Source: Sanderia malayensis (lineage: Eukaryota; Cnidaria; Scyphozoa; Semaeostomeae; Pelagiidae). Taken from it: a stretch of 64,000 nt of DNA. Made by a program: the position numbers and the translations under genes. This document shows positions 36,713 to 49,580 of the stretch, piece by piece (the first letter of the stretch is position 1; the number at the start of each line of letters is the position of its first letter). The notes under the pieces were generated by a model. That model saw nothing but the letters and a program-made list of their open reading frames with translations. It was not told the origin of the DNA and searched no databases. Where the stretch lies: contig RQOL01000468.1 of the NCBI GenBank assembly GCA_013076295.1, forward strand, positions 1-64,000. The letters are read 5' to 3'.

Positions 36713-39700
36713 ACTGGAGAAGAGTTGCTGCTGAACATTGTCTTTCATCATCATTGCCTCTTCATTAACTGGAAAAGAGTCGCTGCTGAACCTTGTTCTT
36801 CATCATCATTTGGTCTTTATTAAATGGGGAAAAGTTGCGCTACTGAACATTGTTTTTTATCGTCATTGAGTCTTTATTACTGGAGAAAGTTTGGTGCTGA
36901 ACATTGTCTTTTATCGCCATTGCGTTGTTATTAACTGGAGATGAGTTGCTGCTAAACATTGTCTTTTATCGTCAACGGGTCTTTATTACTGGAGAAAAGC
37001 TGCTGCTGAACATTGTCTTTTATCATCATTGCGTCTTTATTAACTGGAGAAGAGTTGCTGCTGAACATTGTCTTCTATCGTCACTGGATCTTTATTACTG
37101 GAGAAGAGTTGCTGCTGAACATTGTCTTTTATCATGATTGGGACTTTTTTACTCTGAAGAGTTGCTGCTGAACATTGTCTTTTATCATCATTTCGTGTTT
37201 ATTACCTGGGGAGTACTTACTGCTGAACATTGTCTTTTCTCGTCTTTGAGCCCTTATTACTGTAGAAGAGTTGCTGCTGAACTTTATTATCTGGAGAAAG
37301 GATACTGCTGAACATTTTGTTTTATCGTCATTGGGTCCTTATTAGTGGAGAAGAATTGCTGCTGAACATTGTCCATTACAATCATTGTGCCTTTACTACT
37401 GGAGAAGAGTTGCTGCTGAACATTGTCTTTTATCATGTTTGCGTCTTTATTACTGGAGAAGAGTTGGTGCTGAACATTGTCTTTTGTCATCATTGCGTCT
37501 TTATTATCTAAAGATTAGTTACTGCTGAACATTGTGTTTTATCGTCATTGGGTCTTTATTATCTCGAGAGGAGTTGCTGCTGAACATTGTCTTTTATCAT
37601 CATTGCGTCTTTCTTACCTGGAGAGTAGTTACTGGTGAGCATTGTCTTTTCTTGTCATTGAACACTTATTACTGTAGAAGAGTTGCTGGAGAACATTGTC
37701 TTATATCATCATTGCGTCTTTATTATCTGAAGAATAGTTACTGCTGAACATTGTGTTTTATCGTCATTGCGTCTTTCTTACCTGGAGAGTAGTTACTGGA
37801 GAGCATTGTCTTTTCTTGTCATTGAACACTTATTACTGTAGAAGAGTTGCTGCAGAACATTGTCTTATATCGTCATTGTGTCTTTATTATCTGGAGAAAA
37901 CTTGCTGCTGAATATTGTATTTTATCATCATTGCGTCTTTATTAACTGGAGAAGAGTTGCTGCTGAACATTGTCCTTTATCGTCATTGGGTCTTTATTAC
38001 TGGAGAACAGGTGCTGCTGAACATTGTCTTTTATCATGATTGGGTCTTTTTTACTGTGAAGAGTTGCCGCTGAACATTGTCTTTTATCATCATTGCGTCT
38101 TTATTAACTGGAGAAGAGTGGCTGCTGAACACTATCTTTTATCGTCATTGGGTCTTTATTATCTGGAGAAAGGATGCTGCTGAACATTTTGTTTTATCGT
38201 CACTGGGTCCTTATTACTGGAGAAGAGTTGCTGCTGAACATTGTCCTTTACAATCATTGTGCCTTTACTACTGGAGAAGAGTTGCTGCTGAACATTGTCT
38301 TTCATCATCATTGCCTCTTTATTAACAGGAAAAGAGACGCTGCTGAACCTTGTTCTTCATCATCATTTGGTCTTTATTAAATGGGGAAAAGTTGCGCTAC
38401 TGAACATTGTTTTTTATCGTCATTGAGTCTTTATTACTGGAGAAAGTTTGGTGCTGAACATTGTCTTTTATCGCCATTGCGTTGTTATTAACTGGAGATG
38501 AGTTGCTGCTAAACATTGTCTTTTATCGTCATCGGGTCTTTATTACTGGAGAAAAGCTGCTGCTGAACATTGTCTTTTATCATCATTGCGTCTTTATTAA
38601 CTGGAGAAGAGTTGCTGCTGAACATTGTCTTCTATCGTCACTGGATCTTTATTACTGGAGAAGAGTTGCTGCTGAACATTGTCTTTTATCATGATTGGGG
38701 CTTTTTACTCTGAAGAGTTGCTGCTGAACATTGTCTTTTATCATCATTTCGTGTTTATTACCTGGGGAGTACTTACTGCTGAACAATGTCTTTTCTCGTC
38801 TTTGAGCCCTTATTACTGTAGAAGAGTTGCTGCTGAACTTTATTATCTGGAGAAAGGATACTGCTGAACATTTTGTTTTATCGTCATTGGGTCCTTATTA
38901 GTGGAGAAGAATTGCTGCTGAACATTGTCCATTACAATCATTGTGCCTTTACTACTGGAGAAGAGTTGCTGCTGAACATTGTCTTTTATCATGTTTGCGT
39001 CTTTATTACTGGAGAAGAGTTGGTGCTGAACATTGTCTTTTGTCATCATTGCGTCTTTATTATCTGAAGAATAGTTACTGGTGAACATTGTGTTTTATCG
39101 TCATTGTGTCTTTTCTATCTGGAGAAAACTTGCTGCTGAACATTGTATTTTATCATCATTGCGTCTTTATTAACTGGAGAAGAGTTGCTGCTGAACATTG
39201 TCCTTTATCGTCATTGGGTCTTTATTACTGGAGAACAGGTGCTGCTGAACATTGTCTTTTATCATGATTGGGTCTTTTTTACTGTGAAGAGTTGCTGCTG
39301 AACATTGTCTTTTATCATCATTGCGTCTTTATTAACTGGAGAAGAGTTGCTGCTGAACACTATCTTTTATCGTCATTGGGTCTTTATTATCTGGAGAAAG
39401 GATGCTGCTGAACATTTTGTTTTATCGTCACTGGGTCCTCATTACTGGAGAAGAGTTGCTGCTGAACATTGTCCTTTACAATCATTGTGCATTTACTACT
39501 GGAGAAGAGTTGCTGCTGAACTTTATTATCTGGAGAAAGGATACTGCTGAACATTTTGTTTTATCGTCATTGGGTCCTTATTAGTGGAGAAGAATTGCTG
39601 CTGAACATTGTCCATTACAATCATTGTGCCTTTACTACTGGAGAAGAGTTGCTGCTGAACATTGTCTTTTATCATGTTTGCGTCTTTATTACTGGAGAAG

Positions 39701-42700
39701 AGTTGGTGCTGAACATTGTCTTTTGTCATCATTGCGTCTTTAATATCTGAAGAATAGTTACTGGTGAACATTGTGTTTTATCGTCATTGTGTCTTTATTA
39801 TCTGGAGAAAACTTGCTGCTGAACATTGTATTTTATCATCATTGCGTCTTTATTAACTGGAGAAGAGTTGCTGCTGAACATTGTCCTTTATCGTCATTGG
39901 GTCTTTATTACTGGAGAACAGGTGCTGCTTAACATTGTCTTTTATCATGATTGGGTCTTTTTTACTGTGAAGAGTTGCTGCTGAACATTGTCTTTTATCA
40001 TCATTGCGTCTTTATTAACTGGAGAAGAGTTGCTGCTGAACACTATCTTTTATCGTCATTGGGTCTTTATTATCTGGAGAAAGGATGCTGCTGAACATTT
40101 TGTTTTATCGTCACTGGGTCCTCATTACTGGAGAAGAGTTGCTGCTGAACATTGTCCTTTACAATCATTGAGCATTTACTACTGGAGAAGAGTTGCTGCT
40201 GAACATTGTCTTTCATCATCATTGCCTCTTCATTAACTGGAAAAGAGTCGCTGCTGAACCTTGTTCTTCATCATCATTTGGTCTTTATTAAATGGGGAAA
40301 AGTTGCGCTACTGAACAATGTTTTTTATCGTCATTGAGTCTTTATTACTGGGGAAAGTTTGGTGCTGAACATTGTCTTTTATCGCCATTGGGTTGTTATT
40401 AACTGGAGATGAGTTGCTGCTAAACATTGTCTTTTATCGTCATCGGGTCTTTATTACTGGAGAAAAGCTGCTGCTGAACATTGTCTTTTATCATCATTGC
40501 GTCTTTATTAACTGGAGAAGAGTTGCTGCTGAACATTGTCTTCTATCATCACTGGATCTTTATTACTGGAGAAGAGTTGCTGCTGAACATTGTCTTTTAT
40601 CATCATTGCCTCTTTATTAACTGCAGAAGAATTGCTGCTGAACATTGTCTTTTATCGTTTTTGGGTCTTTGTTACTGGAGGAGAGTTGCTGCTGAACATT
40701 TTCTTTTGTCATGTTTGCGTCTTTATTACTGGGGAAGAGTTGGTGCTGAACATTGTCTTTTATCGCCATTGCGTCGTTATTACTGGGGAAGAGTTGCTGG
40801 TGAACATTGTCTTTTATCATCATTGCGTCTTTATTAACTGGAGAAGAGTTGCTGCTGAACATTGTTTTTTTACGTCATTGCGTCGTTATTAACTGGAAAA
40901 GAGTTGCTGCTGAACATTGTCTTTCATCATCCTTGGGTCTTCATTATCTGGAGAAAAGTTGCTGCTGAACATTGTATTTTGTCATCATTGCGTCTTTATT
41001 AACTGCAGAGAAATTGCTGCTGAACATTGTCTTTTATCGTCTTTGGGTCTTTGTTACTGGAGGAGAGTTGCTGCTGAACATTTTCTTTTATCATGTTTGC
41101 GTCTTTATTACTGGGGAACAGTTGGTGCTGAACATTGTCTTTTATCGCCATTGCGTCGTTATTACTGGAGAAGAGTTGCTGCTGAACATTGTCCTTTAGC
41201 ATCATTGCGTTTTTATCAACTTGAGAAGAGTTCCTGCTGAAGATTGTCTTTTATCATCATTGGGTCTTTATTAACTGGAAAAGAGTTGCTCCTGAACATT
41301 GTCTTTTATCATCATCGCGTTATTATTAATTGGAGAAGAGTTGCTGCTGAACATTGTTTTTTATCGTCATTGCGACGTTATTAACTGGAGAAGAGTTGCT
41401 GCTAAAGATTGTCTTTTATCGTCATTGGGACCTTTTTATCTGGAGAAAAGATACTGCTGAACATTGTCTTTTATCGTCATTGGGTCTTTATAGCTGGAGA
41501 AGAGTTGCTGCTGATCCTTGTTCTTCATCATCATTCGGTCTTTACTAACTGGGGAAGAGTTGCGCTAATGAAAATTGTTTCTTAGCGTCATTGAGTCTTT
41601 ATTACTGGAGAAGGGTTGCTGCAGATTACTGTCTTTTATCGTCATTGGGTCTTTATTATCTGGAGAATAGTTGCTGCTGAACATTGTCTTTGATCGTCTT
41701 TGGGTCTTTGTTATTCGAGAAGAGTTGCTGCTGAACATTGTCTTTTATCATCATCGCGTTATTGTTAATTGGAGAAGAGTTGCTGCTGAACATTGTTTTT
41801 TATCGTCATTGCGTCGTTATTAACTGGGGAAGAGTTGCTGCTAAAGATTGTCTTTTATCGTCACTGGGCCTTTATTATCTGGAGAATAGTTGCTGCTGAA
41901 CATTGTTTTTATCATCATTAAGTCTTTATTAGCTAGAGAAGAGTTGTTGCTGAACATTGTCTTTTATCGTCATTGGGTCTTTTTTGCTGGAGAAGAGTGG
42001 CTACTCAACATTATCTTTTATCGTCATTGAGTCTTTATTACTGGAAAAGAGTTGGTGCTGAACATTGTCCTTTGTCATCATTGCGTCTTTATTATCTGAA
42101 GAATAGTTACTGCTGAACATTGTGTTTTATCGTCATTGGGTCTTTATTATCTCGAGAGGAGTTGCTGCTGAACATTGTCTTTTATCATCATTGCGTCTTT
42201 CTTACCTGGAGAGTAGTTACTGGTGAACATTGTCTTTTCTCGTCATTGAACACTTATTACTGTAGAAGAGTTGCTGCAGAACATTGTCTTATATCGTCAT
42301 TGTGTCTTTATTATCTGGAGAAAAGTTGCTGCTGAACATTGTATTTTATCATCATTGCGTCTTTATTAACTGGAGAAGAGTTGCTGCTGAACATTGTCCT
42401 TTATCGTCATTGGGTCTTTATTACTGGAGAACAGGTGCTGCTGAACATTGTCTTTTACCATGATTGGGCCTTTCTTACTGTGAAGAGTTGCTGCTGAACA
42501 TTGTCTTTTATCATCATTGCGTCTTTATTAACTGGAGAAGAGTTGCTGCTGAACACTATCTTTTTTCGTCATTGGGTCTTTATTAACTGGAGAAAGGATC
42601 CTGCTGAACATTTTGTTTTATCATCACTGGGTCCATATTACTGGAGAAGAGTTACTGCTGAACATTGTCTTTTATCATCATTGCCTCTTCATTAACTGGA

Positions 42701-43626
42701 AAAGAGTCGCTGCTGAACCTTGTTCTTCATCATCATTTGGTCTTTATTAAATGGGGAAAATTTGCGCTACTGAACATTGTTTTTTATCGTCATTGAGTCT
42801 TTATTACTGGAGAAGATTTGGTGCTGAACATTGTCTTTTATCGCTATTGCGTTGTTATTAACTGGAAATGAGTTGCTGCTAAACATTGTCTTTTATCGTC
42901 ATCGGGTCTTTATTACTGGAGAAAAGCTGCTGCTAAACATTGTCTTTTATCATCATTGCGTCTTTATTAACTGGAGAAGAGTTGCTGCTGAACATTGTCT
43001 TTTATCATCATTTCGTGTTTATTACCTGGGAAATACTTACTGCTGAACATTGTCTTTTCTCGTCTTTGAGCCCTTATTACTGTAGAAGAGTTGCTGCAGA
43101 ACATTGTCTTATATCGTCATTGGTTCTTTATTACAGGAGAATAGTTTCTGCTGAACATTGTCTTTTATCGCTATTGCGTTGTTATTAACTGGAAATGAGT
43201 TGCTGCTAAACATTGTCTTTTATCATCATTGCGTTTTTGTTACTGGAGGAGAGTTGCCGCTGAACATTGTCTTTTATCATGTTTGCGTCTTTATTAACTG
43301 GAGAAGAGTTGCTGCTGAACATTGACTTTTATCATCATTGCGTCTTTATTAACTGGAGAAAAGTTGCTGCTGAACATTGTCTTCTATCATCATTGGGTCT
43401 TTATTAACTGGAGAAGAGTTGCTGCTGAACATTGTCTTTTATCATCATTGCGTCTATAATAACTGGAGAAGAGTTGCTGCTGAACATTGTCTTTTATCAT
43501 CATTGGGTCTTTATTATCTGGAGAATAGTTGCTGCTGAACATTGTTTCTTATCATCAATGCGTCTTTATTAGCTGGAGAAGAGTTGCTGCTGAACATTGT
43601 CTTTCATCGTCATTGGATCTTTTTTG
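36713..43626. repeat. 54/55-bp minisatellite array, right segment and boundary
   Basis: The same monomer family resumes after the LTR element and stops abruptly at about 43,626, after the monomer ending CATTGGATCTTTTTTGCC. The last several monomers (43,250-43,620) remain close to consensus, so the edge does not show gradual decay. No gene is seen. Confidence 0.96.
36904..40236. repeat. Higher-order repeats of about 1,557 and 683 bp
   Basis: The block at 36,904 recurs at 38,461 (1,557 bp) and that at 37,317 recurs at 38,873 (1,556 bp). The block at 38,873 recurs at 39,556 and that at 39,305 recurs at 39,988 (683 bp each). The copies share private variants such as the GAACTTTATTATCTGGAG junction, which looks like a monomer deleted in the middle and then copied. 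Confidence 0.82.
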
Positions 43627-43953
43627 CCAACATATACTCACAGTGATTTTTAACGATTATAGTTAAACACATATGGGACTGCATTTTTAGTTATAATCGT
43701 TAAAGATAGGTGCACGGACTAGTGTACAATTTTAACGATAATCGTCGAAACTATGTAATATGTTAAGAAGGAGATTTAATTCCACTGCAGCGACTGACAC
43801 ATACCCTTGCTAACCCACCGGCAGGGCCGCAATTTGGTAGAAGTGTAATTTTCGTGAATAGGTCTTTATATTTGCATTGCATATCAGTTATGCAATATGG
43901 CAAGGTATTACAGGTATCATCTTTAATGGTTGACATTGTATTTTAATTTGCAG
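43627..43953. other. Satellite-to-unique transition
   Basis: Unique AT-rich sequence without a convincing open frame, lying between the end of the satellite and the first recognised exon of the KDZ gene. It holds the inverted repeat listed separately and a third related motif, TTTAACGATAATCG, at about 43,731. Any upstream exon of the KDZ gene could lie here, but I cannot place one. Confidence 0.6.
43649..43704. repeat. Inverted repeat at the array boundary
   Basis: TTTAACGATTATAGTTAAA at 43,649-43,667 faces TTTAGTTATAATCGTTAAA at 43,686-43,704. The arms match at 17 of 19 positions with an 18-bp spacer. It could be a hairpin, a small foldback element or the end of a DNA transposon; I found no partner copy elsewhere in the window by eye. 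Confidence 0.75.
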
Positions 43954-46900
43954 GATTGACATTAGATGACCAAAATTTAATTGAAATAACAGAAGAAAAA
44001 ACAGATGCTGTTGTTGAAAAGAATAGGAAAGAAGGTTGGTTTGGAAATTATTGATAAAATGCTGAATTCTAACCTGTTAACTTTATAATAATGCTTCTTG
44101 ATGTCCTTGTTACTTATGTTTAGACCTTGAATTGCTTATTACTGCTTGTGAAGAGCTAACATTTAGCAGAGAAGAGACATCTTCATCAAGTAATTGGACA
44201 CAAAGAGTGGAGAGAGAGTCATCAATGTGGGAGCGGTACAGAAATCTCATAACTGAAGAGTTTTTCATGCTACAGTCATTTGGTAGCTCTGCCCAAGCTT
44301 GTGAACATTGTGGAGAAAAACCACCATCAATACGATGCCTTCAATGTGATTCAGCAAAGTTTTTGTGCTTCTCGTGTGATAATTTTATCCACGAAAGGAA
44401 CCCCTTACATGACAGAGATGCCTGGGTTGATGGCCATTACAAGTCATTATTGCCAACGGAAGCATTGGATGCAACAAAGCAAATCATTAAGATAGGTATA
44501 AATACTATGCAAGTATTGGTACTATTTATCTATATCCGATAAATCAATGGCATGTTGCAATGATGTTGTCTGCATAATTAGCTTCGTTAAAACATTAATG
44601 AATGTTGCAATGGGTTTTTCTTCTTTTCAGATAAAACTCCATTGCTTCATAGCAAGAGATGCCCTAAATGTTTTGATTCAAATCTACAGTCACATATTCT
44701 TCCTGAAACCTGCATAATTGTCAATACTAGAGGTAACTCTTTCTATCATATTTATTAATATCTTTAAATTAAATATAAATTTCTTAAATTGTCTCTACTG
44801 GTTTGCTTCTTGATCAATTTCAGGTCGATATGATTTGAGTAAATACTTTGTGAGATGCAATTCATGCAGCCATACAGTTGACCCATTTAGCTTTAAGTCA
44901 TTATCTAAAGCGAAGCTATGGCCTGGTAGTCCAGAGTCAGGTGCTTATTTCTTTGACCAAGAAGTTTTTTCACTGTGGAATTCATTTAGCAAAAGAATGC
45001 CAGGGTCCTCAGAAAATGCTTTCATCATGTCATTAAATGACATTTCAGTAGAAAAAGGGCGGGTAAGACATTTTACTGCATGAAGTTAATTGATGTTGAT
45101 TATTATATGCCAGTTATAATATTTACTGGCCTGTAATTAAACATGTACCTGCTGGAAAACTCTTTACCCTAAAGTTTTCATTGACATTTTTAGTGCAAAG
45201 AAATCCATCCACAAACATTTACAAAGTCCTTTAAAGAATGGAAATACTTCAGCTTTGAGATGGAACAGTTTCAGGAGAAGAATTGGATGATGTGCCCCAC
45301 ATGTAGTATCTCCCAGCATTCATGTCATGTTGATGGGAACTTTAAAGTTTATCGCTATAAAGGTGCTGGAAGGTATCCATCCTAACCATATGTGTTATAC
45401 TCTTATCTTGTATATTTTTGCCCTAAGTATGCCTTATTAATTTTTGCAATAGTCACCTTCTTCTCATGTGATTTCATCTGTTATCTTTAGAGATAAAATC
45501 ACAAAATAATGTCCTTTTGTGCTATATAGTAAGCTCTCAGAAGCTCTTTTTATCCCTTTTCCAGCAAACGAAAAGAGAACTATTATGCTGGTATTTTTGT
45601 TCAATCAAATGAGAGTGTCAATGAATTTTTGACAGAGACATATCAGTACAGGGGAGGTATAAATGTGAAGGTGAGTTTAATGAGTTGATCAAAACAACAT
45701 ACGTTGTAATTTAGTTGACATTGAATTTTGTATCATTCAAAATAAACATCTATCATTTCAGGAGAGTAATGACAGTGTTTGTGGAAATTCTAACTGGAAA
45801 GCTGCATTAAATACAGGCCGTAAACGCTGCACATTGGATGAGACTGGACTTGACCTTGTTTCTTGCAGACATAGTATTGGTCAGTGTGCAGTTAATATGT
45901 TTGATGGAGAGCTTTATGGCTATGCCCTTCATCTGCAAAAAGCCTTCCTAGTTCCCAAAAATGTAACATTCTTTTTTTGTGATGTTGTTTGCAAATACCG
46001 GCCTTGGGTAAAAAAAGTTGACCCAGAACTATCAAGAAAGATGAAGCCAGCTTTGTCAGTCATGCATGCCAAAGGACATGCTCCCTCATGCCAGGTACTC
46101 TATGGGATTTATGATTATGACGCAAATTTACTCATAATTTTCTTTTTTGTGGTTCATCCCCTGCAAATACTGCTTTGTCAGAAAGCATACATACTTTATT
46201 TGCAATGTAAATCCTACAATTTCTGCATTATTTTGCAGGTAATCTGGGATGGCGAGTGGCAAGCTGGAGCTGGTAGGTCAACAGGAGAAGAAACTGAACA
46301 AGTTAATAGTTTTATTTCAAGATTGGGGAATACAACCAAACATATGCTACCAGAAAGTATAACCATTATCTGTTCTACTTGACTAAAGATGCCAAAAATA
46401 TTGATTTTTTCATAATTTGAAATTTTTTAGATTTGGCTTCCTTTTTAATTAAAATGCCTTCATCATTGCTTTAGATCGAAAGGAAGTTTTAACAGAGTTT
46501 ATGATGGCATGGAATAAAAGAAAGATAGTTAATCAGGCAAAGAATCTTTACTTGCGCTTTGCTAAGGTAAGTCTATACTAAAATTTTTTTTAAAATCTTT
46601 TGAGCATCAAAGATATATCCTATTTTCCTTTCATTTTAGACCTCAAAACAACTTGATTTAACATCAAAGAAAATTGAAAACTGTTTGATAGAAATAGGAA
46701 TGTCACTATCCTCTGTTAACATAGACGTTTGGGTCGAAGAAATTAAGATGCTTGTTTCAGGTAATTTTAGATAAGATTGAAAAGATTCAAAATTTTGTAC
46801 TGTGGTGCATTTCTTTGGGATTCATTCTTATGTTTTGTAGCGACATCGCATGCAGTTGACTCGCCACTTTCTAACAAGGCAGAATATATATCGTTAGCAT

Positions 46901-48356
46901 CGCTGGTCAACAATGAAGGCAATCTTTGTATTTCCCCTGACATTTTGCATATGAAAGTGCCACATATGGAGACGTTAAAGTTCCATGGCATCCCAAGAAA
47001 AAGACCCGACCAGGTTAAACTCCTTGTAGAGCGTATTGCTGAATTCGAGGAAGTGGATGATAGCTTCCATGATGCTTATGGAGAAGTGCTGACATGCGTC
47101 AAAGAAAAGCTTGAAAAGCAAATAGAAAGAATCCATTATAATATTGTTCATCATTCTTTCTTGATAAAGAAGGTTGCAGGTGCTACACATTTCATTCTAG
47201 AATTCTGTTGTTTTTAAGTGGCAATTTGATTTCTGGGTGTGAAGCACTCTATCTCATCGTAATCATTCTTGCATTTAATTTTGTTTTACTTGAAACTGTA
47301 TTCAGACAGAAGTAAATGGAGGCATGTCTTGCGAAGACTCATCTGCAAAGAAAAAGAGAAGCTTAATTGTCATTTGCAAGTTTATGAAGAGTGTCTCGCT
47401 TTAAAGGACCCGCTGCAGATGCTAACGCTGAATGATAAAGAAGATATCAGTAATGGGAAGTTTCCGTGGAGAGCACATCAACTTAGCAATAATGGTATGC
47501 TTCGCCCTGCCTTGTACATTGGTTATTCAAGAGCTGATTTACTGCTGTATACTTTGTTTGCTTAGAACTATCCTTTTGTAAAGCTTATCTGAAGGATGGC
47601 ACCACTTCATTTCAGTTGATATTGCAAATAAACGACTTATTGTTCAATGGTGGATGGTACATGCGCGTCTTGCAGAAGAAAAAAATATTTTACTACAAGA
47701 AATGCACGGGTACCTTTCCTACTATAAGGAAACTGTTATGCCATCCCTTAAAGAAAAGAAAAATAACATTATTGTTACATTGTGTATGTAGCTTTTTTCA
47801 TGATTTTTGTATTTGAATTACTTACATTTTTTCACACGCATGATGTGTTTCGAGCAGTAGTTGATTTGCATTTTTTCATTTCACGCTAGTTATGATTGCA
47901 ATTTCTTTTTAGCTTCTGAAGAAACCAATGAGCCCTTGAACTGAGTGTAAGTACTAATTTATGCATAAATTTACAGTAATAATGAATATTTGCGGTCTAT
48001 AGATGAGATCCATGATTATCTCTACCTTCTAGGCACGTTATGAAGCAGTAAATATGTCAAGTGATGTTCTTCGAGGCATGCTTGCAGAAATAAATCGTGG
48101 CATTGTGTTTGCCACTGATAGAATTTGCGATGGACTATTTTGGTTCAAGAAGGTCACAGGCTTGGAGTTTATCGCTGAAACTGAAGAAGACATACAAGAG
48201 TATGACAAGAATGATAGCGAATTGCCATTTTCATTAATCAATGAGATTCGTAATTTGAGTAAGGAGATGCTTCAAGAAGACGACATGGATCAAATGGGAG
48301 ATGGTCTACTTGATGATGTAGATGACGATGATTTAGAAATATACTTCGACAGTTGA
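43954..48356 (+). CDS. KDZ-superfamily transposase, multi-exon
   Basis: About fifteen GT-AG exons form one reading: 43,954-44,034, 44,124-44,495, 44,631-44,732, 44,824-45,062, 45,194-45,372, 45,565-45,670, 45,762-46,094, 46,239-46,356, 46,475-46,566, 46,640-46,760, 46,841-47,179, 47,306-47,494, 47,616-about 47,783 and 48,033-48,356. The second exon encodes a cysteine cluster (CEHCGEKPP, CLQCDSAKFLCFSCDNFIH) like the CxC3-type clusters found with KDZ transposases. The catalytic core is recognisable from DETGLDLVSCRH, NMFDGELYGYALHL, CDVVCKYRPW, MHAKGHAPSCQ and GEETEQVNSFISRLGNTTKHM; its acidic residues are present. The same exons, with the same boundaries, recur on the minus strand at 59,476-63,959. 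The true start is not identified, and the junction into the last exon does not resolve: a stop ends frame TLCM at 47,789-47,791. It may be an old transposon or a domesticated copy. Confidence 0.85.
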
Positions 48357-49038
48357 GATGTGTCTTTAATGCATTGTTGACATATGCTAATTAAACAAAT
48401 ATCTGAAAATAATATTATTTAATAACTGTACAATATAGCAAACCTCTAGCTATATGGAATTGATATCATCACTTCGTTGACTTTGAATTATATATAGCTA
48501 ATTTAGTTGCTATTTCTAATTTCTGTTTTCTACTGTAGTAAAAACATCGATCTCTGATATTATGTAATATACTTGGATATCATATTCCGTTGATTCCAAA
48601 CTCCGAAGCGTACTGACTTTAGGCCACATTGCTGGCACATATCTTAAAAGGCTACACGCGCATTGATCTTAGAACACAATTTCATTGAGGACAAGGGATT
48701 GGAGCTATTAATCAAGATGTAAGAAATTATGACAATTAAAGTGCGTTCTTGGAAGTCTGAGGTAAATAGTGATATTCACAATGGGAGATTTCTGCATCGA
48801 TAATTACTGATGCGTTTCGATAAATTAATAGATAATAATATGAACCAGTAGCTATCTTAGTTTTGGAATTTGTTAGTTAGATTTGTTTTGCATAACCAAG
48901 TGCACAGTCGCTTCATCCTCTCGTATCTACCACAAGTAACCAGCAGTAATGTGCAGAAAAGGAGTGCATGAATTTTTTACCAGCATTATCATGCAGAATA
49001 TATATTGTCCTCATTTCTGACTTACTTTATGGTCTTAC

Positions 49039-49215
49039 ATCTGGAGGTTCTTGCACAGGCTGGTTGTAAATTCTGAATTGCGTAAAGGCCCATAATTCTA
49101 TAGAAAATTCAAATTTCCCGCCAAAATAATATTTTGTTTCACGCAGTAAAGAGGCTGCTTCCTGCACTTTCCAAACCCCTTCGCAGCTACCTGATGGAAA
49201 ATTGGCCACTGGAAG
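49039..49215 (-). CDS. Orphan exon candidate
   Basis: The minus strand shows a T-rich tract ending CAG, then 59 codons without a stop (from LPVANFPSGSCEGVWKVQEA to IYNQPVQEPPD), then a GTAAGA donor. The length is a multiple of three and the composition is protein-like, with LLRETKYYFGGKFEFSIELW in the middle. No neighbouring exon on the minus strand joins it convincingly and I do not recognise the family. It could be an exon of an unseen gene, a remnant, or chance. Confidence 0.35.
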
Positions 49216-49426
49216 CTGAAAAAAAGTTTTGCAAATTAAAATTTGCAAAAGCTAGAAAAGTAGAGTGTATATATAAAAATTATTAGCATTTTCAATTTAA
49301 TCTTATCAGAGAGGCAGAAAGTGTGGCTATGACGTCATGCGCAATTTTTAGAAACTAAAATTTGAGCATTGTAGCTATTCACGCCCTTGCAATGTGAGTC
49401 AATTTTGGTAGTGATATGGTAAAGCA

Positions 49427-49580
49427 TGAGTTGCGAGTTGCAACTGCGAGTTGCGAGTTGTATTTATTGTGCGAGTTGCGAGTTGTACCCAAGTTGTGAG
49501 TTGCGATGTACTTTGTAATGAAAATCGCGAGTTGGAAATTCAAAAGTGCGAGTTGCTTGAAAGTTTCGAAAGTTCGAAAG
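49427..49580. repeat. Degenerate GCGAGTT-type simple repeat
   Basis: GCGAGTTGCGAGTTG and shortened forms recur at least six times between about 49,430 and 49,556, followed by two copies of AAAGTTCG. Spacing is irregular. It looks like a decayed 7-8 bp minisatellite. Confidence 0.75.

Noticed and set aside
1..43626. CRISPR-like array
   Set aside because: Monomers are contiguous with no unique spacers, and the context is a eukaryotic genome with introns and animal retrotransposons.
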